Source: Argyresthia goedartella
Lineage: Eukaryota > Arthropoda > Insecta > Lepidoptera > Argyresthiidae
Assembly (NCBI GenBank): GCA_949825045.1
Contig: OX463813.1
Coordinates: forward strand, 28,068,001-28,132,000
Reading direction: 5' to 3'
DNA: 64,000 nt
Both the position numbers and the translations under genes were made by a program. This document shows, one piece after another, positions 1-9,138 of this stretch; the stretch's first letter is position 1; every line of letters starts with the position of its first letter. The notes under the pieces were generated by a model. The model worked only from the letters and a program-made list of their open reading frames with translations. It did no database searches and was not told the origin of the DNA.

Positions 1-1038
1 CATTCGACGACGCTCCAGCTCACCAGGGTACTGAACGACATGACGGTCTGTCGGAATAAGAAAGAATACACCGTCGCAGTACTCCTGGACATGGAGAAGG
101 CGTTCGACAGAGTATGGCACGAGGGGTTGCTGTACAAGCTGTCGACGTCCCCAGCTCCACGACGAATCACCCGCGTCGTGGCCTCGTTCCTACGGAGTCG
201 CCACTACAGAGTGGTGGTGGAAGACGCCGTGTCAGAAGCCCGCCCCATCGAAGCCGGCGTCCCACAAGGTTCCTGTCTTTCACCCGCCTGCTACTCCCGA
301 TACACGGATGACATCCCAGTTGGCCCTGGTGTACAGCTGGCCCTCTTCGCTGACGACGCAGCATACTATGCGTCGTCCTACAAAGCACCCCACGCCGCCG
401 TCAAAATGCAACGCACGCTGGACACCCTGCCTAAATGGCTGGCCAAATGGAGGCTCTCCGTCAACGTCGGGAAGACGCAGGCGATGATCACCGGCCAGAG
501 CAACCTGCCACCACCACTCCAACTCCAAGGGAAGGACATTGGGTGGCTGCACCAAGTGAAGTATCTGGGGGTCACCATAGACCGCCGGCTCACGATGAAG
601 ACCCACGTCGACAACGTCGTAAACCAGGTCCGGGCTGCACGGGCAAAACTTCGTCCACTCCTGGACTCCGGCCTCCCCCTGCGGTCGAAGCTCGGGATCT
701 ATAAAACGTACATCAGGTCCCGCCTCACGTATGCCTCGCCGGCATGGTACGCCCTCTGCTCGGAGTCCAACAAGAAGAGACTCCGGGCCCAAGAAAACCT
801 CTCCTTGCGTACCATCGTCGGCGCGCCTCGCTACGTGAGAAACGCAACGATCGCAAGGGACCTAGGATTGGAGACACTGGACAAGTTCGTCCAGAGGCTG
901 GCAACGAACATGTTCGCACGAGCGGACGGCTCTCAACACCCGCTCGTGCGAGACCTGGCGCCATACCACGCGCGCCCGCCTGACCGTCGCCGCCTACCCC
1001 GAGACCTGGTTGCCGAGCCGGCAGCACCCCTGGATTGA
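1..1038 (+). CDS. Jockey-like non-LTR retrotransposon reverse transcriptase, 5' part outside window
   Basis: The frame is open from base 1 to the TGA at 1036-1038, so the start lies upstream of the window; the ATG at 40 is internal. The first codons (HSTTLQLTRVLND) and then LLDMEKAFDRVW, GVPQGSCLSP and the catalytic FADDAA are the ordered reverse transcriptase blocks of Jockey-type LINEs. The C-terminal part (KYLGVTID, then SRLTYASPAWY) is the usual thumb and tail of the same family. The enzyme copies element RNA into DNA at a nicked target. The endonuclease domain would lie upstream. GC content is much higher than in the adjoining array. No internal stop is seen in this part. Clade assignment is by motif only. 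Confidence 0.85.
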   Translation, partial: HSTTLQLTRVLNDMTVCRNKKEYTVAVLLDMEKAFDRVWHEGLLYKLSTSPAPRRITRVVASFLRSRHYRVVVEDAVSEARPIEAGVPQGSCLSPACYSRYTDDIPVGPGVQLALFADDAAYYASSYKAPHAAVKMQRTLDTLPKWLAKWRLSVNVGKTQAMITGQSNLPPPLQLQGKDIGWLHQVKYLGVTIDRRLTMKTHVDNVVNQVRAARAKLRPLLDSGLPLRSKLGIYKTYIRSRLTYASPAWYALCSESNKKRLRAQENLSLRTIVGAPRYVRNATIARDLGLETLDKFVQRLATNMFARADGSQHPLVRDLAPYHARPPDRRRLPRDLVAEPAAPLD

Positions 1039-1183
1039 GGCCACACAACCCGAAGAAGAACACCTCAGCCACCCAATGACCAGGCCGTAGTCACGGCCAG
1101 CGGAAGACTCCGCGGAAGGGGGCCATTGCCCCGGGACCGCAACCCCGCACCCTGGAAGGGGTGTGAGAAGATCACCAAGCCAA
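1039..1183 (+). other. GC-rich 3' tail of the Jockey-like element, broken off
   Basis: This non-coding stretch follows the RT stop and has the same GC-rich composition, so it is probably the 3' untranslated region. It has no poly-A or simple-repeat tail; it switches directly to LTR sequence at 1184. The natural 3' end is therefore missing, either removed by a rearrangement or separated from it by the array. Confidence 0.5.
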
Positions 1184-2723
1184 GGAGAGCATTCAGTCTC
1201 AGCGTCTAGCTACTGTGACAGTCGTCTTTCACGAGTTCTAAACAGTTTTGTCTGCCGTGTTACGCGTCAGAACTATACGAAATTGTGATTGCGAAGTTTC
1301 AGTGGGTTTTCGTGAGTGTCTGAAGCGCCGAGATATACCTCGGTTCCTAACCTTTATATCAACCAACCCCAAATACCAAAACTATCCTTGGGTCGTTAAA
1401 AAAGAACTTGTAAGTCAATTATCTGAGTCTGAGTCTGGGCTTGGAGCGACCCTAAATTCCTTTTTCCTTCACCATAGGGTTCCTGGATTGGCTCTTAGGA
1501 TATTCGCGGGCTAATCCTCTCCTCATTCCTTTCGAGTAGCGAGTTTTGAAATTCCCACACACACAGTCATTAAACATTCAAGCACATTCAAATCAAACTC
1601 AACCATTTTCGAGTGGTGTCGATAATGGACGTGGTATAACACTAGGTTTTAGACTAGGCTAGACAGGAGTTTAGTTGCGGCTAAACCTAGGTTGGCAGGG
1701 CATAGGGAGACTGTTTGATCGATGAGGTTCCACGGATGGAAATAACAAATTCAGAACAAAGTTAAACCGGTGTCAACACAGATAACATATCCTGTTGATA
1801 TTTGACATTTGAGTGTTGTCGGGGACGCGCGAAGAGATCAATTTACAGTCTAAAGTTCATTGTTTAGGACCGGGTAGGTGTTTTGCATTGCCTTGGGTGA
1901 GATTGGATTCAAGTTGCATTTTTAAATTAAATGTAAATTTCGCTGGAGGTCTAATGTGTAGGCTGAGTCAGTATATATGATTGGGCTCAGCCGAGGCGTG
2001 CTGCGGCAGTGGAATTCATAGTTCGGTATTTATTGAACTATGCACTTCGCTATGGTGTGGGTTAGATCTCCTAAAACAATAATGCTTACGTTTCGATAAC
2101 ATCCAGCTCAAATTGCGCAGAGTTGAAGGTTTCAAAACGTTACGGACCTTTTGAGGTAACCGCTGGTTCAGAACCCATTTCGGAAAATCAATTCGCAATT
2201 ATGTAAACCGGTCTTTTCGGATCGTTATTGCCGTGAACCAAATATATAATTGGAACCACCACAAGCCGCTACTAGCGAGCACATGAAATATCATTGAGTA
2301 CTCACGTCGTAAAACTACGACGGATATCTATACGATATCACAAACAATTATTATAAACTGTGGTCGACCACTATAAAAAAAAAAAGAAGTTCCAATCGCC
2401 CATATATACAAAAACCAGATGGTGCCATCACCCATAAAATATAACAACGATCGTTCTGGCGCAATACACCGCTGACTGATGCGAATTACCGGCTCGCGGA
2501 CATATATGCTTTCTCTGTCTAACTTGAAACTGTAACTTCCTGAACCAAACTTCGTTCGACTATTGTACGCCTAACGAACTTCTCTACGAACGAGAAATTC
2601 AGACTTATCATTCTTAACTTACAAATCTTACAGCTGAATCGGGTCCTCTCATTTTGGGATAGATAGAATAGACGATCATAGCTACTGATAGCGGCGGCTC
2701 GACCTTAGCCGTGTGCCGTTACA
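1184..2723 (+). repeat. LTR1, 5'-truncated (lacks almost all of U3)
   Basis: It matches the other LTRs from the base equivalent to 5479 onward and ends ccgttaca. The missing left 0.7 kb includes the TATA box, so this copy starts only 11 bases before the inferred transcription start (1195). It carries S-type bases at the diagnostic sites: G at 1224, A in the internal caattatg site, and C in the terminal ccgttaca. Confidence 0.9.
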
Positions 2724-2923
2724 GATTTCTGGTGCCGAGACCGAAGGATATCCTAGATAGTCTGATACCTAGATATTCTAAAAGAATCAAGGTCTAACGC
2801 GTTACTTTTAAAAATAACCCAACGTAGAAACGATTTTAAACAGTTCAGTTTTGTAAATAAGAAATAAGCAAAAAAAGGGGCATTGTTCTCAGACGAGCTA
2901 CGACGGTTTAGTGTTCAGGAATA

Positions 2924-3980
2924 ATGATCGGCCGGCTTAGGAAAACCGTTAGTCGGGTAGCACGAGACGTTTCACTTTCGCATACAAGTGAAATGGCGTC
3001 AGGGCAGGTGACGCAATTGTTATTTGAAATAGTGAATAGATTAGACAGTTTGGAAAGGGGTTCTAGCGCAAGCAATGCTAGTAGGACTTCGGACAGACAG
3101 ACTGACAGACAGGAACTAGAGACGTTTGAACAATCGGTAGAAAAACGTCAATCATGCATTGTGAAAATGACACAGAAGTTGCCGACATTCGATGGGCGGA
3201 GTTCGGAAATTCCGATGATTTTCTTAAGAGATTTAAAGGCTTATATTAAAGTCTCGGGAGATAGTTCTAGGGCTTTGATATGGGCAACGGATAGTTTGGT
3301 AGGAATTGCAAAAGTTCGAATGAGCATATACAGAGACTCATGGCGAACCTATTCGGATTTTGAAAAAGATTTCAGAGAGGTATTCTGGGGTGATAATGAA
3401 CAGGAATTAATTAAGCAAAGATTCTAACTGCGAAGTTTGATTCTAAGAAAGGTCAAAGTATGGAATAATTCTTTGCCTCTCAATTGAATAGCATATATGA
3501 GCTTACGATACCGTTTACTGATACGGAGAAAATCAACACGATTTTCAGACAGTTGCCGCGTGATATTCAGGTAGCGTTTTTTGCTAGAAAGGAACCTATG
3601 ACTATACGGGATGCGGTCGAGTTCCTTCGGCATTTAGAACGGAATGTCGATGGGGGATTAAGTGCGTTGCATGGTTCGGATACAATGGATACGAATAATG
3701 TAAGGCGGAATAGCTACATGCGTGGGCAATATCGAGCTATGCGGGTAAATACGTTACATTATAACGCGGTGAGTCGTAGGAATAATTATAACGCGGGAAC
3801 GAGGGGCGAAACGAATTTGGGACGCGCGGTCGCGGTTATTTTCGCGGTAGAGGTAGACAGCCTCAGGCTAGTTTCAAGGCAATAGAGTTCCAAAGGGGCA
3901 ATGATGGTTCAGATAATACAGAGGCAGGGCAAAGTTCAAGTGACAGGAATAATGCGATAAATCAGAATTCAAAAAACTAG
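2924..3980 (+). pseudogene. gag: gag of short unit S1, broken
   Basis: ATG at 2924 opens a 167-residue frame resembling an LTR-retrotransposon Gag (capsid-like stretch near LPTFDGRSSE). The frame ends at 3427. The continuation lies one frame back and carries an in-frame TAA at 3466-3468. A further shift occurs in a CG run near 3815-3825, after which an Arg/Gly-rich tail runs to the TAG at 3978-3980. S-specific residues are Phe in LLFEIV and Ile in SEIPM. No CCHC zinc knuckle is visible; the RGRG-type tail may replace it in RNA binding. Confidence 0.75.
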
Positions 3981-4065
3981 TGGACTCGCGCGGGTCGTTC
4001 GCGCTCAGATATTTATTACGGTTCGGGTGGACAGCCGATCGAATTGGGAAAAAGCATAGACTGTA

Positions 4066-4393
4066 AGACACGGAACAGGTGCGGAATGTAGCGATAGAAA
4101 ACTCTAAAAGTTCTAGTGAACGACGTAAGCGACAGGCAGACAAATGGCGTAAGTTAGAAGTCTATCGTATAGGTGATTATGTGAAACTTAAGACTTTTGT
4201 GCGTTCAAATAAAGAACATAAAATCATGCGGAAATTTTCATTGTTGTATAAAGGGCCTTATGTCATTTCGGCAGTGGTATATCCTAACTGTTATACTTTA
4301 GTAGATCCGGTTTCAAATGAGATATTGGGTAACTTCAATACTATAAATATAGCCAGGTATTATGTGAGGACGAATAAGGGTGTAGATAAATAA
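4066..4393 (+). pseudogene. pol C-terminal remnant of S1 after a 3.05 kb deletion
   Basis: Sequence matching the protease start stops at 4065 and jumps directly to the last 109 codons of pol, matching F1 from 11406. The missing interval corresponds to F1 8359-11405 (3047 bases). Protease, RT, RNase H and the integrase catalytic core are gone; only the integrase C-terminal part (VYRIGDYVKLKTF onward) remains. The unit could move only with proteins supplied in trans. Confidence 0.88.
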
Positions 4394-4786
4394 GATAGTG
4401 TATAAAAGTTATATAATTAAGCTGTAAGCTGTAAATTTGTGTAACTACTTTGTAGATTTAAGGATCTTGCATGGTTTGGAAACAAAAACAAAAAAAAAAA
4501 AAAAAAAAAAAAACAATTTGTATATATATAGTAATACGAATTAGGATAAATTGCGGGTAAGCGAGGTTGTATAGTTAGATAGATAAATAAGATAAGACAG
4601 GAGAGAACTCAATCGAGTTGTGTAAATATTATATACATAATTGACAGATTCATCGGTCTGTGTACATGATTTGAGATGTCCGTATATATAGAGTAGATAT
4701 GGACAAAGCATGGGTGGCATAGTGGTAATGAGATCCTTGCGCCATGTTAACTGAGATAAACAGTGTCTCAAGGTCTGGGAGGGGGC

Positions 4787-7016
4787 TGTAATGGTACACG
4801 AGAGTCGGTACATTTGATGCTTCATTCTGCGTGATAGGGGGCTAGCCCAACGCCGCGCTGTTTTGAATACGAATCGGTTCAGATAATGTTTGGGGGTTTT
4901 GCGTAGCTCAGTGGCAAGTTAGCAAAAAAACAGAGCCGACGCTTGGGATGGTTCCAGGAAGTTTACAGGTCAGGTTTTTTGTCGCATTCCTGCGAGATGT
5001 GTAGGAATCAGAGCCGAGTTGGCTGCGCGTTGAATAAAATGTGAATAACTAAATAATGAAAGGTTATTATGGAACGATACGGAGAAAGCTATTATGTTGA
5101 TTGCAAATATACAATTGCGATTGAGGTATGGTATGGAGAGTCTGACATCACTAGTCTGAATATCATTCTAGTGGTCTTTGCTACGCGCGTCTAGCGGTCG
5201 GGAAATGCTTAATTAATCGCAACAAGCTTTTATTGGTCAGCGATCAACAGATTCTGTGTATCGGCAGTACCAAATGATTTGAGTGATAACCTACGGTTGA
5301 TCATAGTGAATATGCGTACACACAGTTTGTAGAACGGCGGATCTGCATGGCATGGTTGAAAATAGACCCTGTGTAGTTAGTGATAAGAAGCTTCGCTTGG
5401 GCAGAGCGTGTTCGCAAAGGACGCTGGGTTTTTTTTCTTTCAGACATGTGGGGCGTATAAATACGAGAGCGTGGGAGGGGAGAGCATTCAGTCTCAGCGT
5501 CTAGCTACTGTGACAGTCATCTTTCACGAGTTCTAAACAGTTTTGTCTGCCGTGTTACGCGTCAGAACTATACGAAATTGTGATTGCGAAGTTTCAGTGG
5601 GTTTTCGTGAGTGTCTGAAGCGCCGAGATATACCTCGGTTCCTAACCTTTATATCAACCAACCCCAAATACCAAAACTATCCTTGGGTCGTTAGAAAAGA
5701 ACTTGTAAGTCAATTATCTGAGTCTGAGTCTGGGCTTGGAGCGACCCTAAATTCCTTTTTCCTTCACCATAGGGTTCCTGGATTGGCTCTTAGGATATTC
5801 GCGGGCTAATCCTCTCCTCATTCCTTTCGAGTAGCGAGTTTTGAAATTCCCACACACACAGTCATTAAACATTCAAGCACATTCAAATCAAACTCAACCA
5901 TTTTCGAGTGGTGTCGATAATGGACGTGGTATAACACTAGGTTTTAGACTAGGCTAGACAGGAGTTTAGTTGCGGCTAAACCTAGGTTGGCAGGGCATAG
6001 GGAGACTGTTTGATCGATGAGGTTCCGCGGATGGAAATAACAAATTCAGAACAAAGTTAAACCGGTGTCAACACAGATAACATATCCTGTTGATATTTGA
6101 CATTTGAGTGTTGTCGAGGACGCGCGAAGAGATCAATTTACAGTCTAAAGTTCATTGTTTAGGACCGGGTAGGTGTTTTGCATTGCCTTGGGTCAGATTG
6201 GATTCAAGTTGCATTTTTAAATTAAATGTAAATTTCGCTGGAGGTCTAATGTGTAGGCTGAGTCGGTATATATGATTAGGCTCAGCCGAGGCGTGCTGCG
6301 GCAGTGGAATTCATAGTTCGGTATTTATTGAACTATGCACTTCGCTATGGTGTGGGTTAGATCTCCTAAAACAATAATGCTTACGTTTCGATAACATCCA
6401 GCTCAAATTGCGCAGAGTTGAAGGTTTCAAAACGTTACGGACCTTTTGAGGTAACCGCTGGTTCAGAACCCATTTCGGAAAATCAATTCGCAATTGTGTA
6501 AACCGGTCTTTTCGGATCGTTATTGCCGTGAACCAAATATATAATTGGAACCACCACAAGCCGCTACTAGCGAGCACATGAAATATCATTGAGTACTCAC
6601 GTCGTAAAACTACGACGGATATCTATACGATATCACAAACAATTATTATAAACTGTGGTCGACCACTATAAAAAAAAAGAAGTTTCAATCGCCCATATAT
6701 ACAAAAACCAGATGGTGCCATCACCCATAAAATATAACAACGATCGTTCTGGCGCAATACACCGCTGACTGATGCGAATTACCGGCTCGCGGACATATAT
6801 GCTTTCTCTGTCTAACTTGAAACTGTAACTTCCTGAACCAAACTTCGTTCGACTATTGTACGCCTAACGAACTTCTCTACGAACGAGAAATTCAGACTTA
6901 TCATTCTTAACTTACAAATCTTACAGCTGAATCGGGTCCTCTCATTTTGGGATAGATAGAATAGACGATCATAGCTACTGATAGCGGCGGCTCGACCTTA
7001 GCCGTGTGCTGTTACA
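4787..7016 (+). repeat. LTR2 (S1/F1 junction LTR), 2230 bp
   Basis: It starts TGTAATGG after a G-rich tract and ends CTGTTACA, so the ends form a short imperfect inverted repeat. It is a mosaic: S-type at 4838-4839 and 5039, F-type from 5519 to the end. It also contains a tRNA-like A-box string (tagctcagtgg) in U3. Confidence 0.92.
5456..5493 (+). promoter_or_regulatory. LTR core promoter: TATA box and Initiator
   Basis: TATAAATA at 5456-5463 is followed by an arthropod-type Initiator TCAGTC at 5488-5493. The A at 5490 would be +1, placing the TATA box at -34 to -27. This sets the U3/R boundary. The same TATA box is at 12795, 17090, 24428, 31766 and 39107. LTR1 lacks it. Inferred from consensus only. 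Confidence 0.7.
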
Positions 7017-7022
7017 GATTTC

Positions 7023-7040
7023 TGGTGCCGAGACCGAAGG
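7023..7040 (+). other. Putative tRNA primer-binding site of F1
   Basis: A string beginning TGGTGCCGAGACC lies six bases after the LTR end, as expected for a minus-strand primer site, since TGG pairs with tRNA CCA. Equivalent sites begin at 2730, 14364, 18657, 25995 and 33333. LTR7 has none because host sequence follows it. The cognate tRNA was not identified. Confidence 0.55.
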
Positions 7041-7216
7041 ATATCCTAGATAGTCTGATACCTAGATATTCTAAAAGAATCAAGGTCTAACGCGTTACTT
7101 TTAAAAATAACACAACGTAGAAACGATTTTAAACAGTTCAGTTTTGTAAATAAGAAATAAGCAAAAAAAGGGGCATTGTTTTCAGACGAGCTACGACGGT
7201 TTAGTGTTCAGGAATA

Positions 7217-8273
7217 ATGGTCGGCCGGCTTAGGAAAACCGTTAGTCGGGTAGCACGAGACGTTTCACTTTCGCATACAAGTGAAATGGCGTCAGGGCAG
7301 GTGACGCAATTGTTATCTGAAATAGTGAATAGATTAGACAGTTTGGAAAGGGGTTCTAGCGCAAGCAATGCTAGTAGGACTTCGGACAGACAGACTGACA
7401 GACAGGAACTAGAGACGTTTGAACAATCGGTAGAAAAACGTCAATCATGCATTGTGAAAATGACACAGAAGTTGCCAACATTCGATGGGCGGAGTTCGGA
7501 AAATCCGATGATTTTCTTAAGAGATTTAAAGGCTTATATTAAAGTCTCGGGAGATAGTTCTAGGGCTTTGATATGGGCAACGGATAGTTTGGTAGGAATT
7601 GCAAAAGTTCGAATGAGCATATACAGAGACTCATGGCGAACCTATTCGGATTTTGAAAAAAATTTCAGAGAGGTATTCTGGGGTGATAATGAACAGGAAT
7701 TAATTAAGCAAAGATTCTAACTGCGAAGTTTGATTCTAAGAAAGGTCAAAGTATGGAATAATTCTTTGCCTCTCAATTGAATAGCATATATGAGCTTACG
7801 ATACCGTTTACTGATACGGAGAAAATCAACACGATTTTCAGACAGTTGCCGCGTGATATTCAGGTAGCGTTTTTTGCTAGAAAGGAACCTATGACTATAC
7901 GGGATGCGGTCGAGTTCCTTCGGCATTTAGAACGGAATGTCGATGGGGGATTAAGTGCGTTGCATGGTTCGGATACAATGGATACGAATAATGTAAGGCG
8001 GAATAGCTACATGCGTGGGCAATATCGAGCTATGCGGGTAAATACGTTACGTTATAACGCGGTGAGTCGTAGGAATAATTATAACGCGGGAACGAGGGGC
8101 GAAACGAATTTGGGACGCGCGGTCGCGGTTATTTTCGCGGTAGAGGTAGACAACCTCAGGCTAGTTTCAAGGCAATAGAGTTCCAAAGGGGCAATGATGG
8201 TTCAGATAATACAGAGGCAGGGCAAAGTTCAAGTGACAGGAATAATGCGATAAATCAGAATTCAAAAAACTAG
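7217..8273 (+). pseudogene. gag: gag of full unit F1, broken by frame changes
   Basis: The Gag frame opens at ATG 7217 (GTC second codon, so Val2) and runs 167 residues to 7720. Similarity to a capsid-type Gag continues one frame back but meets TAA at 7759-7761. It continues as an open frame to about 8115, then changes frame again within the gcgcgg run and shows an Arg/Gly-rich tail. The TAG at 8271-8273 may be the natural Gag stop. Gag would coat element RNA in cytoplasmic particles. The lesions are shared by every unit, so they predate the array. Programmed frameshifting alone would not explain the in-frame TAA. Confidence 0.75.
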
Positions 8274-9106
8274 TGGACTCGCGCGGGTCGTTCGCGCTCA
8301 GATATTTATTACGGTTCGGGTGGACAGCCGATCGAATTGGGAAAAAGCATAGACTGTATGATTTGTGTAATTTGGATTCGAACGTGGGTGTGAATGAATT
8401 TATTCAATTATTAGCGCATAAAGCACATGGATATGCCGTGTGTTTAGATGAAAAATCTAGATCGAATTGTAGAGATCGAAATGACAGACGTTTACATACG
8501 ATATTCAGAGACGACGATTCGACTGAGTGTGGGCGCGATTTATGTAGTACATTGACATTACCTGAGATAGATGTGCGTATTGGGAATATTGTTGTAAGGA
8601 GTTTGATTGATTCGGGGAGCGAAATCAGTGTAATAAGTCGGAGAGTGTACGAAGAAGTGTGCAGACAATTGGGAAAACCGACGGAAATACCGATTCCAAG
8701 TTTGAGAATCACAGGTGCATTTGGAGTCAGTAAGGAAAAGGTTGATAAATTAGTAACGTTACCATTAACAATAGGTGAATGCGTTATCGATACTCCAATG
8801 CTAGTATTAACAAGGGTGCCTAAAGATTTAATTTTGGGGTTTGATTTTATACAACAGACGCGAGCCAGTTTAATGTGTGAGGGTAATAAGAGGCTAATTA
8901 TACGAAGCGCCGGGCGGATGTGTGAAATACCATTAGGTACTAGCCCTAATCAGGATTCTTGCTGTTGTACAATGGAAGTACAGAACCAAGATACCAGTAG
9001 AAATGTGATAGAGGAATATGTGAATAATTCATCAATACCTGTTGAACACAAAACAAAGTTATTGCCGGTGTTAAATAAACATGCAGAGTTGTTTGCGATA
9101 GGGTAG
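8246..9106 (+). CDS. Retropepsin-like aspartic protease region of F1, no ATG start
   Basis: The frame is open from 8246 to the TAG at 9104-9106 and has no early ATG; the first start-like codon is GTG at 8273. Protease would therefore be expected as a fusion reached by frameshifting from Gag. Asp-Ser-Gly in LIDSGSEISVIS (bases 8609-8617 encode D-S-G) is the catalytic motif, and ILGFDF is the matching downstream Gly motif. The C-terminal end (LPVLNKHAELFAIG) is the usual linker before RT. RT follows one frame back, with no canonical slippery heptamer at the break, so a one-base deletion is the simplest reading. Confidence 0.8.
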   Translation, partial: CDKSEFKKLVDSRGSFALRYLLRFGWTADRIGKKHRLYDLCNLDSNVGVNEFIQLLAHKAHGYAVCLDEKSRSNCRDRNDRRLHTIFRDDDSTECGRDLCSTLTLPEIDVRIGNIVVRSLIDSGSEISVISRRVYEEVCRQLGKPTEIPIPSLRITGAFGVSKEKVDKLVTLPLTIGECVIDTPMLVLTRVPKDLILGFDFIQQTRASLMCEGNKRLIIRSAGRMCEIPLGTSPNQDSCCCTMEVQNQDTSRNVIEEYVNNSSIPVEHKTKLLPVLNKHAELFAIG

Positions 9107-9138
9107 GTCGGACAAATAAATATATACATGAGATAAAA

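Noticed and set aside
1248..1514. 88-codon frame repeated in every LTR
   Set aside because: It begins with TTG, not ATG, lies wholly inside the LTR and has no recognisable domain. Its recurrence only reflects the repeated LTR.
4541..4825. Minus-strand frame of 94 codons spanning the 3' end and LTR start, repeated in each unit
   Set aside because: It is antisense to the element, simple in composition, and repeated only because the unit is repeated.
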